DNA from: Pedobacter sp. PLR
GTDB taxonomy: Bacteria > Bacteroidota > Bacteroidia > Sphingobacteriales > Sphingobacteriaceae
Assembly (NCBI RefSeq): GCF_026239675.1
Contig: NZ_JAPIVQ010000012.1
Location: forward strand, 88,995-152,994
Length of the DNA: 64,000 nucleotides
Reading direction: 5' to 3'
Positions 19,470 to 29,076 of the stretch are shown here, one piece after another (positions within the stretch are counted from its first letter, which is position 1; every line of letters begins with the position of its first letter). The notes beneath the pieces are model-generated. The model did no database searches and was not told the origin of the DNA. It saw only the letters and a program-made list of their open reading frames with translations. The translations under genes and the position numbers were made by a program.

Positions 19470-20300
19470 TTACTGTAACAACTTTTCAATTACTTTATCC
19501 AGCTTTGCTTTATCCTTTGCGTAGCGCTCTAAATTAAACAGCTTTACTTCTTTAAATTCTATCGGGTGACTTTCGCTCTGTAAAGAGATATAACCGCCGG
19601 TTAAGGCTTTGCCATCCTGCTTCATTTTCGGATCGTAGTTGGATACACTACCTCCACCGATTTGAGGTTTTGAATATTCCAGCACCACTTCTTTATCAAT
19701 AATGTGTTTGATTACCGAATCTCCAAGCACTAAAAACTCTGCGGTAACCCACTGATCACCAGCATAAGTTTTCGATTTGGAATCTAAACAATGTGGGGTA
19801 AACAATTTACCATCATACACGACCTGTGTACCCGGCGTACATAGATTACTGGTATGACGAATATGCTCCCCGTCGCCACCTAAAATTTGTGCCTCTATAG
19901 AAATCGGGAAATCCTGGTTCTTAAGCATGGTTTCCGGTGCTTGTCCGTGCAACATCGCTCCGCTATTTCTTGTAGCCCATCCTTCTCCACCTTTTGCCTG
20001 ATCGCCAACAAAACGATAAGTAACCTTTAACAGGTAATACGAGAAAGGCTTCTTGTAAAACATATGGCCATATTGCTGATCAAAAGTCTCATATCCATCA
20101 TAGTTTACTTTGATCAGGCCACCTTCTACACGAAAAGTATTCGCATAATTGTCGTTATAGTCATGTTTGGCGATTTTAATGTTCCAATCTTTCAGATCTT
20201 TTCCGTTAAAAAGATTGATCCAGCCTTTTTGGGCGGAAACCTGGTTTACAAACAGGAAGGTCAGAGATACAAAAAGGGATAAGCTGATTTTTAGTTTCAT
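19470..20300 (-). CDS. Secreted DUF1080 (3-keto-disaccharide hydrolase-like) protein
   Basis: 276 residues with a signal peptide ending NQVSAQ. The concanavalin-like DUF1080 domain fills the mature protein: GWINLFNGKDLKDWNIKI near the start and GGYISLQSESHPIEFKEVKL near the end are its two best-known conserved blocks. Characterised members in Bacteroidetes cleave 3-keto-glycosides or related sugars in the periplasm. The gene is monocistronic on the minus strand and convergent with the SDR gene. No sugar oxidoreductase partner is adjacent, so the exact substrate is open. Confidence 0.9.
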   Translation of the reverse strand: MKLKISLSLFVSLTFLFVNQVSAQKGWINLFNGKDLKDWNIKIAKHDYNDNYANTFRVEGGLIKVNYDGYETFDQQYGHMFYKKPFSYYLLKVTYRFVGDQAKGGEGWATRNSGAMLHGQAPETMLKNQDFPISIEAQILGGDGEHIRHTSNLCTPGTQVVYDGKLFTPHCLDSKSKTYAGDQWVTAEFLVLGDSVIKHIIDKEVVLEYSKPQIGGGSVSNYDPKMKQDGKALTGGYISLQSESHPIEFKEVKLFNLERYAKDKAKLDKVIEKLLQ

Positions 20301-20596
20301 AATTCAAATAATGGTTCGACTTTAAAAATAGGTATTTAAATCAGACCAGGCAATAATTATCCTGCTTATGCGCTAAAGAATTAACCCTCATTACAAGAAA
20401 GACTATCCTTTAGGTAAAAATACATTATTGCCACCCCCGGATCGGCGACCCCGTTTTCAGCCGGTCAGCTATGCGGAATTCAACAAAACCAGCACTGACA
20501 TGGCGGAAATATTTGTGTAATTCTAAAACATTATAGCATTCTGATAAGTTATACGAAAACAACAGATCATAAAAACTTAATCTAAAACTGGAAATC

Positions 20597-21037
20597 ATGA
20601 ATGAACAACTCTCTGCTCAAGCAACTGTAACCCGCCATTTTTCGGTAACCGCTGAAGATGTTTTTGACGCCTGGCTGAATACCGCTATGATCGGAAGATT
20701 TATGTTTGGTCCCGAGGTTCGGGATGAAAAGATTGTGAGCCTTACAACAGATCCTAAGGTGGGTGGTGCCTTTTCCTTTGTAGTCCTTAGAAATGAAGAA
20801 GAAATTGACCATACCGGTGAGTATTTAGAGATCAATCGTCCCCTACGACTGGCATTTACCTGGGCGGTACGCAAGGATACCGATGACCATTCAGAAATAG
20901 TGGTTGATATTGTGCCCAATGCCACAGGAGCTGAACTTACGCTAACGCAAAAAATGCCGGCAGACTGGGAACATTTCGTTGGCAGTGCAGAAACTTCCTG
21001 GACAAAAATGCTGAATGCATTGGATAAAATCCTTTAA
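20597..21037 (+). CDS. SRPBCC (AHSA1/START-like) domain protein
   Basis: 146 residues covering one hydrophobic-cavity SRPBCC domain of the AHSA1 type: ATVTRHFSVTAEDVFDAWLN at the start, GEYLEINRPLRLAFTWAV in the middle, and the closing helix HFVGSAETSWTKMLNAL. Proteins of this group bind small hydrophobic ligands and are often found beside ArsR regulators; none is present here. Its last 4 nt overlap the end of a convergent small gene. Confidence 0.85.
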   Translation: MNEQLSAQATVTRHFSVTAEDVFDAWLNTAMIGRFMFGPEVRDEKIVSLTTDPKVGGAFSFVVLRNEEEIDHTGEYLEINRPLRLAFTWAVRKDTDDHSEIVVDIVPNATGAELTLTQKMPADWEHFVGSAETSWTKMLNALDKIL

Positions 21038-21252
21038 GTTAACTCCCTGTTTCTCCCTGCCTTTCTTAAATTTCGCTTTTCCAGGAAATCCAGGTAGCAA
21101 TAAAGCAACAGCAATGCAGGAATGCTTGCGAGTTGCTTTTCCAGCTCATATCCATCCCTGATCCAATACAGCGCTAATCCGGTAAGGAAATTGGTGACCA
21201 CAAAAAACAGCAATACCCGCTGCATTATGGTAATAGTACTTATCCTTTTCAT
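21034..21252 (-). CDS. Small membrane protein, hypothetical
   Basis: 72 residues with two hydrophobic segments (about 10-28, VLLFFVVTNFLTGLALYWI, and about 41-54, LASIPALLLLYCYL) and a basic C-terminus. I do not recognise the family. It overlaps the 3' end of the convergent SRPBCC gene by 4 nt. The pattern of a positively charged tail after two spans supports a real membrane protein, but coding status is not certain. Confidence 0.5.
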   Translation of the reverse strand: MKRISTITIMQRVLLFFVVTNFLTGLALYWIRDGYELEKQLASIPALLLLYCYLDFLEKRNLRKAGRNRELT

Positions 21253-21388
21253 ATCGTTCCCGTTATCATATTTAGGTTAAAGGCCAGCAATCAAAGGAGC
21301 TATCGCTTAACTAAAGATACATACATTCATCTATTAAACAACCATTTAACTATAAAAAATAGCATTTTAACATCAAACAGAGTCAACT

Positions 21389-21991
21389 ATGATCAGTCAA
21401 AAACTCAGCTTAGGGGCTCTGTTAGTCCTCTTCAACTTCGGTAGTTCCTATGCCCAAAGTAAAGAGATGAAAGTAGACACCCTTCAGCTACCGGTCTATT
21501 ATGTTAAATATACGGAAGAAGACAGAAGACAATGGACCGGGCAGCGTATAGATGTTCTTACAACATACAGGATTGTCCCTGTCAAAACTACCAAAAGGGT
21601 AGAAATTCCTTACCTGTTAGAAAAAGGTACTGAAAATGATTTCAACGGCTTTTTCCTCAGCTCCACCGATGATTTAATAAGTTTTGGAATGCTGATCTCA
21701 ACTAATGACGGTCGGACGGGCCTGTCCTATTATGATAAGATGATCGCACAATCAGGGCTTCCACTGGACTTTACCAGGTATGTTCCGATTCCAAATGCCA
21801 AAAATAAACGACTGAATCTTTACGCTGCTGCGTTGCTGGATGCCACCTGGATAAAATACAGCTTTAACACACCATCCGAACCTACACCATGGCAAACAAA
21901 ATACCATAAGTATGTGCCTGGTGCTGATGGGAAAACCTATAACTTTTACCTGATCAAGAAAGTAAACGAAGTTAGTTCAATTGTTAATTAA
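21389..21991 (+). CDS. Secreted protein of unknown function
   Basis: 200 residues with a signal peptide (about 1-22, ending SSYAQ). No domain is recognised. It contains many Tyr, Lys and Thr residues in alternating patterns that suggest beta structure. The gene precedes the S41 peptidase by 54 nt on the same strand, and both products are exported, so the two may form an operon. Confidence 0.7.
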   Translation: MISQKLSLGALLVLFNFGSSYAQSKEMKVDTLQLPVYYVKYTEEDRRQWTGQRIDVLTTYRIVPVKTTKRVEIPYLLEKGTENDFNGFFLSSTDDLISFGMLISTNDGRTGLSYYDKMIAQSGLPLDFTRYVPIPNAKNKRLNLYAAALLDATWIKYSFNTPSEPTPWQTKYHKYVPGADGKTYNFYLIKKVNEVSSIVN

Positions 21992-22045
21992 CGTTAAATT
22001 AAATAGTTAACCTACCTACTTCCTGCAATTAAAGTAAATTACGGT

Positions 22046-24274
22046 ATGGTTAAATTAAAATTATTGCTCGCCCTACTCCTTTTTCCTGCCTTAACCAATG
22101 CGCAGGAACGATTCAATGGTACTTTTGAAAAGCTTGACCAGCAAGGAAACCCTGTTGGATGGGATTTAACTTATAATGGCAAGAATAAATTCGAGATCAA
22201 ACTAGACAGTGCGGTTAAGAAACAAGGAAAATATGCCATATCTATCAGCTCAGTCCCGGGATTTCCCAGTGGTGCCATCCGGTTTCCAATCAACCAATCA
22301 TTTCAGGGAAGATCGCTAATGCTGGTAGGAAATATCAGAACAGAAAATGTGACCGATGGTTTTGCTGGCGTATGGTTAAGAGTAGAGGACGCTAATGGCA
22401 ATGATCTTGCTTTTGAGACCATGGAAAATCAAAAGTTAACCGGTAGCACCGACTGGAAGGAGTATATGGTAAGCGTTAAGTACAACTCAGATGAAGCCGT
22501 AAAAATCACTGCTGGTGCCATGCTTTTTGGAAAAGGAAAAATATGGGTAGACAGCCTGAGATTATATGTTGATGAAACCCAAATTGAGCAGGCAACCTTA
22601 AAATCTGCCCCAAACTACCCGGCATTAAAGGATAAGGAATTTGAGAATGGTTCTGGAATAGATACGATTGTTACCGGAAAAGTTCAGTTAAAATACTTAA
22701 CACTCCTGGGAGAACTTTGGGGATTCTTAAAATATCATCATCCTGCTATCGCTGCCGGTGAGCGAAACTGGGATGCGGAACTTTTAAGGGTATTACCTAA
22801 AGTGCTACAGCTAACAACTGACGAAACTGCCTCTATCCTATTCGAAAGTTGGATGGATGACTTAGGAAAGGTTCCGGACTGCAAGGACTGCATCCCAACA
22901 AACCAGCTAAAAGATCTGGTAGTAAAGCCCGACTACGGCAGCTTACTCAATAATTCAACGTTTAGTAAATCACTAAAGAAGAAACTGACTCATCTGATCA
23001 GTAACAGCAATAACAAAAGCCATTACTACGTAGACTTTGGTGGAGGCATTATTCCTGCTTTCACACATGAACAACCTTACACCAAGTGGGACTATCCAGA
23101 TGTTGGGTATCGATTATTGGCCTTGTATCGCTACTGGGGCATCATTCAGTATTTTTCGCCAAACAGGAAGCTAGCGCAGGACTGGAACAATACCTTAGCG
23201 ATTTTCATTCCACAGATCATTGCAGCACGCAATCAATATAAATATGTAAATACCCTGGTCAGGTTAGTCAGTACTATCCGTGATACGCATGCTTTTATAA
23301 GCAGCAACGTCTATCAACATTATCTGGGCAGGTACAAGTTACCCTTTCAGGCTAAATTCATAGCAGATCAATTGGTAGTTACCGGTTATTATAAAGACAC
23401 CCTGAATGTGACGCAACAGCTTAAAATTGGTGATGTAATCACTTCAATCAATGGAAAAACAGTAAAGGAACTGGTTAAAGATCACGTTCCGGTTACTTCT
23501 GCTTCCAATCACCCTACCGTATTAAGAGATATGCCTGGATTATATCTATTGAGAAGTCATGAGCCTGTATTTAAGTTAGAAATTTCCAGAGCTGGTCAGT
23601 TCCTGACCCTGAATCAGGAAGGGCCGCTAAATGATAAATTTGACAGCTATAGTAAAGATTGGGATCCGAAACCAAAAGCACCAGGATTTGAACTACTCAG
23701 CAAAGATATTGGTTATATCTATTGCAAAACCTTTAAGGCAACCGAACTGGATCAGATCAGGGAGCAATTTAAAAATACGACCGGAATTATTATTGACATG
23801 CGCAATTACCCTACAGATGAAATGGGATATTCACTCAGTACCTATTTAAAACCCAACCCCTCTCCATTTGTAAGATTCAGTCAGGGATCTTTAAGTCGGC
23901 CGGGATCTTTCCGGTATGGTCCCCCGGTAATCAGTGGCAGTAAAACCGAAGATTACTACAAAGGTAAAGTTGTCGTCATTGTGAATGAAATGACACAGAG
24001 TAATGCTGAGTTTGTAACCATGGCCTTTCAAACCGCTCCCAATGTAAAAGTAATTGGCAGCACTACTGCCGGGGCAGACGGAAACATTGTCGCCATACCT
24101 TTGCCCGGTGGTTTCAAAACCTTTATTTCAGGTATCGGTGTCTACTATCCGGATGGTTTTAATGCTCAGGGAACTGGTGTAAAAATCGATTACATGGTAA
24201 AACCGACCCTAAATGGCATCAAAAATGGAACGGACGAGCCGCTGGAAGCTGCAAAGCGACATATTTTAAACTAA
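22046..24274 (+). CDS. Secreted S41-family peptidase with N-terminal beta-sandwich domain
   Basis: 742 residues. A signal peptide (about 1-19, ending LTNAQ) precedes a carbohydrate-binding-like beta-sandwich (about 20-175). A middle helical region and a PDZ-like segment follow (about 455-480, QQLKIGDVITSINGKTV). The C-terminal S41 catalytic core has GYIYCKTF and IIIDMRNYP, then the nucleophile in TQSNAE (Ser652), followed by IGSTTAGADGN. S41 peptidases (C-terminal processing and tricorn-like) cut proteins in the periplasm or outside. A weakly related secreted protein gene lies directly upstream. Confidence 0.88.
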   Translation: MVKLKLLLALLLFPALTNAQERFNGTFEKLDQQGNPVGWDLTYNGKNKFEIKLDSAVKKQGKYAISISSVPGFPSGAIRFPINQSFQGRSLMLVGNIRTENVTDGFAGVWLRVEDANGNDLAFETMENQKLTGSTDWKEYMVSVKYNSDEAVKITAGAMLFGKGKIWVDSLRLYVDETQIEQATLKSAPNYPALKDKEFENGSGIDTIVTGKVQLKYLTLLGELWGFLKYHHPAIAAGERNWDAELLRVLPKVLQLTTDETASILFESWMDDLGKVPDCKDCIPTNQLKDLVVKPDYGSLLNNSTFSKSLKKKLTHLISNSNNKSHYYVDFGGGIIPAFTHEQPYTKWDYPDVGYRLLALYRYWGIIQYFSPNRKLAQDWNNTLAIFIPQIIAARNQYKYVNTLVRLVSTIRDTHAFISSNVYQHYLGRYKLPFQAKFIADQLVVTGYYKDTLNVTQQLKIGDVITSINGKTVKELVKDHVPVTSASNHPTVLRDMPGLYLLRSHEPVFKLEISRAGQFLTLNQEGPLNDKFDSYSKDWDPKPKAPGFELLSKDIGYIYCKTFKATELDQIREQFKNTTGIIIDMRNYPTDEMGYSLSTYLKPNPSPFVRFSQGSLSRPGSFRYGPPVISGSKTEDYYKGKVVVIVNEMTQSNAEFVTMAFQTAPNVKVIGSTTAGADGNIVAIPLPGGFKTFISGIGVYYPDGFNAQGTGVKIDYMVKPTLNGIKNGTDEPLEAAKRHILN

Positions 24275-24459
24275 AAAGTTTACTAAAATATAGGCCTCCA
24301 AACGTGATCTAAGGCGAAAAAGTACTATTATTAAATATTTTATTAAAAAAACTTAGAATTCTTTTAAACAATCCCTATTTTACACTTGTTATTCTTTTCT
24401 GTTAGGCAACAACTTTACGGGAGCAATAACACTTATCTTTAATAATTAAATAAACTACA

Positions 24460-24651
24460 ATGCCAGAAGGAACAGTAAAATTTTTTAATGAGTCAAAAGG
24501 ATTTGGCTTTATCGTACCAGAAAACGGAGATGCAGAAATCTTTGTACATGTAACTGGATTAGCAGGCCCTGTTAGGGAGAACGACAAAGTTACTTATGAA
24601 GTTGAAAACGGCAAAAAAGGCCTTAATGCAACAAATGTAAAAGCCATCTAA
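24460..24651 (+). CDS. Cold-shock domain protein (CspA family)
   Basis: 63 residues, a complete single cold-shock domain. RNP1 is KGFGFI (13-18) and RNP2 is IFVHV (27-31). It binds single-stranded RNA and DNA and melts mRNA structure, typically after a temperature drop or in fast growth. The 185-nt AT-rich gap upstream can hold the long 5' leader that is usual for such genes. A strong terminator begins 20 nt after the stop codon. Confidence 0.95.
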   Translation: MPEGTVKFFNESKGFGFIVPENGDAEIFVHVTGLAGPVRENDKVTYEVENGKKGLNATNVKAI

Positions 24652-24670
24652 TTTATTGATGATTTACCTA

Positions 24671-24699
24671 AAGCATCTCCCAAAAGAGATGCTTTTTTT
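24671..24699 (+). terminator. Rho-independent terminator of the cold-shock gene
   Basis: A 9-bp perfect stem (AAGCATCTC / GAGATGCTT) with a 6-nt loop is followed by a run of seven T. Textbook form and position. Confidence 0.9.
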
Positions 24700-24894
24700 G
24701 TTTCTACCCTTTTCGTAAATAGAGACCACATTCCCTGAATAAAGAAATCGGCAGACCTGTTCAGGAAATTATAGTGATGTATGCTGTTAAAACCAAAATC
24801 GCCTGCAGAAAGCAGACTGATTGCTGGAACAGCTTAGGAATTCATAAAAAGCGGCAGTATTTTACCATTGAAAACACCTGCCGCCAGGAATCAT

Positions 24895-26232
24895 TTACTT
24901 CGAATTGGCCGAAGCACTTTGTATTTTTAACACCCATGCATACTTGCAAGGCAGTGTTTCCGGCAATTTCACCACTACCGCACCATTACTTTTTGTCCAG
25001 GTTAAAGGCTTGCTAACGCCAAGCATATAGATTTTTGACCCTTCTTTTGGTTGAACCGAAGCAATAGAGAGCTCATTGTTCTGCTGTTTATTAAAGATCG
25101 CATAGGTAGTCTTACCATCCTTGCTTTGCGTAAAACGCAAGTTTTCTCCTTCTTTATAATTCGGCAGACTGTTCGTCGAATAAATCGCCTGTTTGTTCAC
25201 CTTTAGCCAGTCACCCATTTCACCAAGGCGTTCTACACTTGGTGCAGGAATCTCGCCTTCCGCACTCGGACCAACATTTAACAGGTAATTTCCACCTTTA
25301 GCGGCTACATCAATCAGGTTATTGATCAATGTTTCTGCTGATTTCCAATTGTGGTCGTTCTTTACAAAACCCCAGTTGTTATTGATGGTCATACAGCTCT
25401 CCCAATAATCCTGAGAATTTGTTTTTAAAATCTCCTGTTCCGGCGTACCGAAATCACCCGCTGCATTCTCATACTTGTTCATCCCTTCCATACCGCCACG
25501 GGCTTTACTGATCCTGTTATTGATCACTAAAGAAGGCTTAAGGCCGCGTAAATAGTTGTAAAGGTCTTTCCCCTGATCTTCCGTCCACTCAGAAATCCAT
25601 TCTCCGTCAAACCATAATATAGCCGGATCATATTTCTTAATCAACTCTGCCAGCTGAGGTTTTAAATACTCCTCCCTATATTTCGTGAAATCAGGCTTTT
25701 CTGCAGGCTTTTGTTTTGGGTTGGCTTTTGGATGATGCCAATCCATGATCGAATGGTACAAACCAAACTTGATACCCGCCGCTTTACAGGCATCAGCCAA
25801 CTCTTTTACCACATCCCTTTTAAATGGGGTCGCATCCATGATGTCGTAGTTCGTCACCTTGCTGTCCCACATACTAAAGCCATCATGATGTTTGGAGGTG
25901 ATCACGATGTACTTAGCTCCTGCTGCTTTGGCTATACTTACCCATTTTTTAGCATCGAACTTCTCCGGATTGAATTGTGCAGCGTATTTTTCATATTCTG
26001 CGGTCGGGATTTTATGGGTTTCCATAATCCATTCTGCGCCACCATCCTTTCCGTTGTAAGTTCCGGCAGGAATCGCATATAATCCCCAATGGATGAACAT
26101 TCCGAATGTATCATCATGCCACCATTGCATCCGCTCGGTTTTAGCGGATTTCGACTCTTCTAAATAATTCTTTTGTGCAAAAACCGGACTGGCTAATAAC
26201 AATCCGGCAATAAGCAGATAGCTCTTTTTCAT
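24895..26232 (-). CDS. Secreted alpha-L-fucosidase, GH29
   Basis: 445 residues with a signal peptide (about 1-19). The GH29 barrel shows FGMFIHWGLYAIPAG near the start, the substrate-binding KHHDGF (114-119), and the nucleophile Asp209 in LWFDGEW. LLNVGPSAEGEIP, a conserved block near the end of the barrel, is present, and a small C-terminal beta domain follows. The enzyme releases terminal L-fucose from glycans in the periplasm or outside. There is no SusCD or fucose-use gene next to it, so it appears to act as a stand-alone enzyme here. Confidence 0.93.
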   Translation of the reverse strand: MKKSYLLIAGLLLASPVFAQKNYLEESKSAKTERMQWWHDDTFGMFIHWGLYAIPAGTYNGKDGGAEWIMETHKIPTAEYEKYAAQFNPEKFDAKKWVSIAKAAGAKYIVITSKHHDGFSMWDSKVTNYDIMDATPFKRDVVKELADACKAAGIKFGLYHSIMDWHHPKANPKQKPAEKPDFTKYREEYLKPQLAELIKKYDPAILWFDGEWISEWTEDQGKDLYNYLRGLKPSLVINNRISKARGGMEGMNKYENAAGDFGTPEQEILKTNSQDYWESCMTINNNWGFVKNDHNWKSAETLINNLIDVAAKGGNYLLNVGPSAEGEIPAPSVERLGEMGDWLKVNKQAIYSTNSLPNYKEGENLRFTQSKDGKTTYAIFNKQQNNELSIASVQPKEGSKIYMLGVSKPLTWTKSNGAVVVKLPETLPCKYAWVLKIQSASANSK

Positions 26233-26368
26233 ACTTGTGTGATTTGGTTATTACAAATAACGGAATATAGGGCATCCGCAATTCTGTGATAATGCCTAAT
26301 CATTAAACGATTTTAGCTTTCTGTTACACAAGCGCTTAAGCTACCAGGAAGAAAATCAGCCGGGGTAT

Positions 26369-26968
26369 TTACGATCCCTGTTGCAATTCTTTAAGGATGT
26401 TTTCAGCCTCCATCGTGGCCTTGATATAGCTATTCCGCACCCAAATTGCATAATAATAAAAACAAGGAAAGCTTAAAGCGTAAACAAACCAAATATCGGT
26501 CACCTTAAAAAAATCATAGCCAGCAATCAGCTTTCCCATAACCGGAAGCAGGCAGACCAGTAGAATCGCTCCGAAATAAAGACTTGCCTTCTGCACCAGC
26601 AGGAATTGAATTTTCCCTTTAGAATACGCCATCAATGTCTGCTTATAATCATTACCGGAGATATTTATAGCACGCATCCTGCAAAGCGCTTTAAAAGAAA
26701 ACAGGGGCAAAAAAACGATGATGATCACCGAAACAAGACCGCAGCCCAGCAAATACCAGGTATCCAGCTTAGAGAAATTGAGTAAAATAAATATCACCGC
26801 GACCAGGCAAACCAAAGCACCCATCATCTCATATAGGATCAACTTGTTGATTTTACTGCTATAATTAACCCTTGTCATTTTCAGAACTAAGGAATCCGTT
26901 ACTTTTTTTTGTTTTTCAACCTTATCTGACATTTCCTCCCAAAGGGATTTCATTTCTTCTAATTCCAT
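26369..26968 (-). CDS. Membrane protein paired with an ECF sigma factor
   Basis: 199 residues from MELEEMKSLWEEMSDKVEKQ; an ATG nine codons upstream would overlap the sigma gene, while this start leaves a 10-nt gap. A charged cytoplasmic head (about 1-40) precedes four hydrophobic segments. Proteins of this shape regularly follow sigma-70 genes in Bacteroidetes, and the head may bind the sigma factor as an anti-sigma. That role is inference from gene order; I see no zinc-finger anti-sigma motif. Confidence 0.75.
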   Translation of the reverse strand: MELEEMKSLWEEMSDKVEKQKKVTDSLVLKMTRVNYSSKINKLILYEMMGALVCLVAVIFILLNFSKLDTWYLLGCGLVSVIIIVFLPLFSFKALCRMRAINISGNDYKQTLMAYSKGKIQFLLVQKASLYFGAILLVCLLPVMGKLIAGYDFFKVTDIWFVYALSFPCFYYYAIWVRNSYIKATMEAENILKELQQGS

Positions 26969-26978
26969 AACCGATGTT

Positions 26979-27461
26979 TTAATTGATTTGAGCAATAAGC
27001 TTTTGTTTAATCCGACTTAAACGAGTACCGATATTAGTAGTCGTGAAGCCAGTGATTAACGCGGTTTCTTCATGAGTTTTTCCTTCCAGGTAAAGCAGGA
27101 CTATGGCTTTATCAATGCTGTTGAGTTTCCTGATCTGTGTATACAATACTGCGAACTGCTCTTCTTTCAGTGTATCACTGGTATCCGGTTGATTCAATAC
27201 AATTTCATCAATTGACACCTGATTACCTTTTCTTTTCTCTTTTTTCAAATGAACAATAGCCGTATTCAGTGCAATGCGATACATCCAGGTGCTCAATTTG
27301 GCCTCATTTCTAAAAGAAGCAAATGATTTCCATAGCTGATAGATGATTTCCTGATACAAATCCTCCCCGGATTCTTTGCCATCCGTATACACCTTTACCA
27401 CCTTATAAATAAGCCCTTGATTGTCCTTTATGATCTCAATAAAATCCTTTTTACTTTGCAT
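26979..27461 (-). CDS. ECF RNA polymerase sigma-70 factor
   Basis: 160 residues from MQSKKDFIEI (a start five codons upstream is also possible). Region 2 has GEDLYQEIIYQLWKSFASF and ends in STWMYRIALNTAI; region 4 has LYLEGKTHEETALITGFTTT and NIGTRLSRIKQKL. It should direct RNA polymerase to a small regulon. It is not linked to a FecR or SusC gene; its partner is the four-helix membrane protein encoded directly downstream. Confidence 0.9.
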   Translation of the reverse strand: MQSKKDFIEIIKDNQGLIYKVVKVYTDGKESGEDLYQEIIYQLWKSFASFRNEAKLSTWMYRIALNTAIVHLKKEKRKGNQVSIDEIVLNQPDTSDTLKEEQFAVLYTQIRKLNSIDKAIVLLYLEGKTHEETALITGFTTTNIGTRLSRIKQKLIAQIN

Positions 27462-27569
27462 AGAAAATGAAAACAACCTATTAGTATGGGAAGCTTGCTA
27501 AAAATCACAAAACCAACCGATAATTTTCAAGATCGCCTGTAACGACCTTGAAATCAGGAAAAAGGCAGG

Positions 27570-28256
27570 CTATTCCCCCTTTTTAGTAAAGTTCCGGAAG
27601 CTGATTTTTCTTCTGGTCACAAAACCCAGCTTTTCATAGAGTTTTATGGCACCGACATTGGTTTCGGCAACGTGCAGGTAAGGAATTTTACCTTCCAAAA
27701 ATATCTGATTGGCCGTATGGGCAACCAATTGCTTAGCATAGCCTTTGCCGGTATGGTCCGGATGTGTCACCACTGCGCTCACTTCGGTATAAGCGTTCAT
27801 TTTCATGCGCTCTCCGGTAACAGCTATCAGTTCATTTTCTTTGTAAATGCCGTAATAATTGCCCAATTCCGGTGTATTGCTCTTGAAATAGCCCGGTTGT
27901 ACCAGATTAACCAGTCGAAGTAAGTCGTCTTTATGTTCGGCCTTTAGGGGGATGATATCCGTATTCATGTCCACCTCAATCTTAGCAGTCAGCACCATTT
28001 GCAGACAAACCAGCTCCTTATTTAAGGTCAATGAGGGGCTATAATCCGGTTTTTCGCCAACCACATAAAAGCTGGGGGCCAATTCCGAATATTCATCCAG
28101 GGCTTTTTCTGTGGAATCAAGCGTTATAAAACCGCCAAACGGGCAGTAGTCGGGGTGATAGAACTTAACATCACCATAGTTGACCGAGAATTTTTCATGG
28201 CTTTCCGTTAATGAAAACCAAACAGGGTTATCTAATTTATTTTCGTTTGTGACCAT
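27570..28256 (-). CDS. GNAT-family acetyltransferase (FR47-like)
   Basis: 228 residues. The C-terminal half (about 95-220) carries a GNAT domain: EVSAVVTHPDHTGKGYAKQL is the acetyl-CoA binding region and VGAIKLYEKLGFVTRR is the closing motif. The N-terminal half is less conserved and matches the FR47-type architecture. The acceptor is unknown. A terminator of the upstream gene separates it from the DinB-like gene. Confidence 0.85.
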   Translation of the reverse strand: MVTNENKLDNPVWFSLTESHEKFSVNYGDVKFYHPDYCPFGGFITLDSTEKALDEYSELAPSFYVVGEKPDYSPSLTLNKELVCLQMVLTAKIEVDMNTDIIPLKAEHKDDLLRLVNLVQPGYFKSNTPELGNYYGIYKENELIAVTGERMKMNAYTEVSAVVTHPDHTGKGYAKQLVAHTANQIFLEGKIPYLHVAETNVGAIKLYEKLGFVTRRKISFRNFTKKGE

Positions 28257-28332
28257 AGGCTTTTCAAACAGCGGTCATGCTTGTGATCAACCGCTGGCTG
28301 ATAAATATAGGCTCAGACCCCGGCAAATCAAA

Positions 28333-28388
28333 GTAAAAATACCGTGATATCAGGCCTGAGGTTTTATCTCCTATCTGATATCACGGTA
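28333..28388 (-). terminator. Rho-independent terminator of the DinB-like gene
   Basis: Read on the minus strand, a perfect 14-bp stem (TACCGTGATATCAG / CTGATATCACGGTA) with a 21-nt loop ends in a T-rich tract (ATTTTTACTT). It follows the stop codon of the gene at 28418-28912 by 29 nt. Confidence 0.8.
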
Positions 28389-28417
28389 CAATGGGACACC
28401 TTCTGATCAAAAGAAAG

Positions 28418-28912
28418 CTAATCGTACTTCAATCCCGGATAGCCCAGCAGCCTTCTCCAAAGCGCCAGCTGGCCGATAATACTCGCCTCCCGGTAAATCG
28501 TAAAAGTAATCATCTCAAAATAAGTCATTTTCATAAAACCCATGTCGATTATACTGTCTAACTTTTCATCATCGATATCTACCAGGGCCTCCCGGGCAAT
28601 CGGGCTGATCATTTCCCAATCTTTCAGATACTCTTCATTTGTAGGATACTTTGCGCCTTCCTGAATCCCCTTATGGTCTTTAAACAACTCATATCCTGCC
28701 TGTTTCAATCCGGGATTCGTTTCGGCAGTCATCCAAAAACGTTGTCCAACCAAAGAACCTGCAAGCCAGGCCATGTGGTTTGCCTCCGTATTTAACCGGT
28801 TATACATATCTTCTTCAGAAATCCCTACTATTGCCTTCGCAAAAAAAGTAGTCTGCAAATCAAACAAGGACAATAATCCCTGGACTCTGGTGCTAACAGT
28901 GGTCACTTCCAT
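28418..28912 (-). CDS. DinB-like four-helix protein
   Basis: 164 residues, all helical. HMAWLAGSLVGQRFWM contains the first conserved histidine of the DinB/YfiT fold, but the other two expected metal histidines are not obvious: the last helix reads IYREASIIGQLALWRRLLG. It may be a metal-free or divergent member. Enzymes of the group include thiol S-transferases; the function here is unknown. Confidence 0.75.
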   Translation of the reverse strand: MEVTTVSTRVQGLLSLFDLQTTFFAKAIVGISEEDMYNRLNTEANHMAWLAGSLVGQRFWMTAETNPGLKQAGYELFKDHKGIQEGAKYPTNEEYLKDWEMISPIAREALVDIDDEKLDSIIDMGFMKMTYFEMITFTIYREASIIGQLALWRRLLGYPGLKYD

Positions 28913-29076
28913 GATATTATGATTTTAAGGTTCAACTATTTAATGTTATCTACTATTAAAGTTAAGCAGATCCTTTCTAAAATAAAGGGGAGTAACAAGT
29001 CAATATAAAGGGGGAATTGCGCCAATCCGGAAACTTTAGGAGACAAATGCTGTTATGCATTCATAAACCAGCGATA

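Noticed and set aside
24774..25016. 80-codon plus-strand reading frame
   Set aside because: It overlaps the 3' end of the fucosidase gene antisense and has the composition of a shadow frame.
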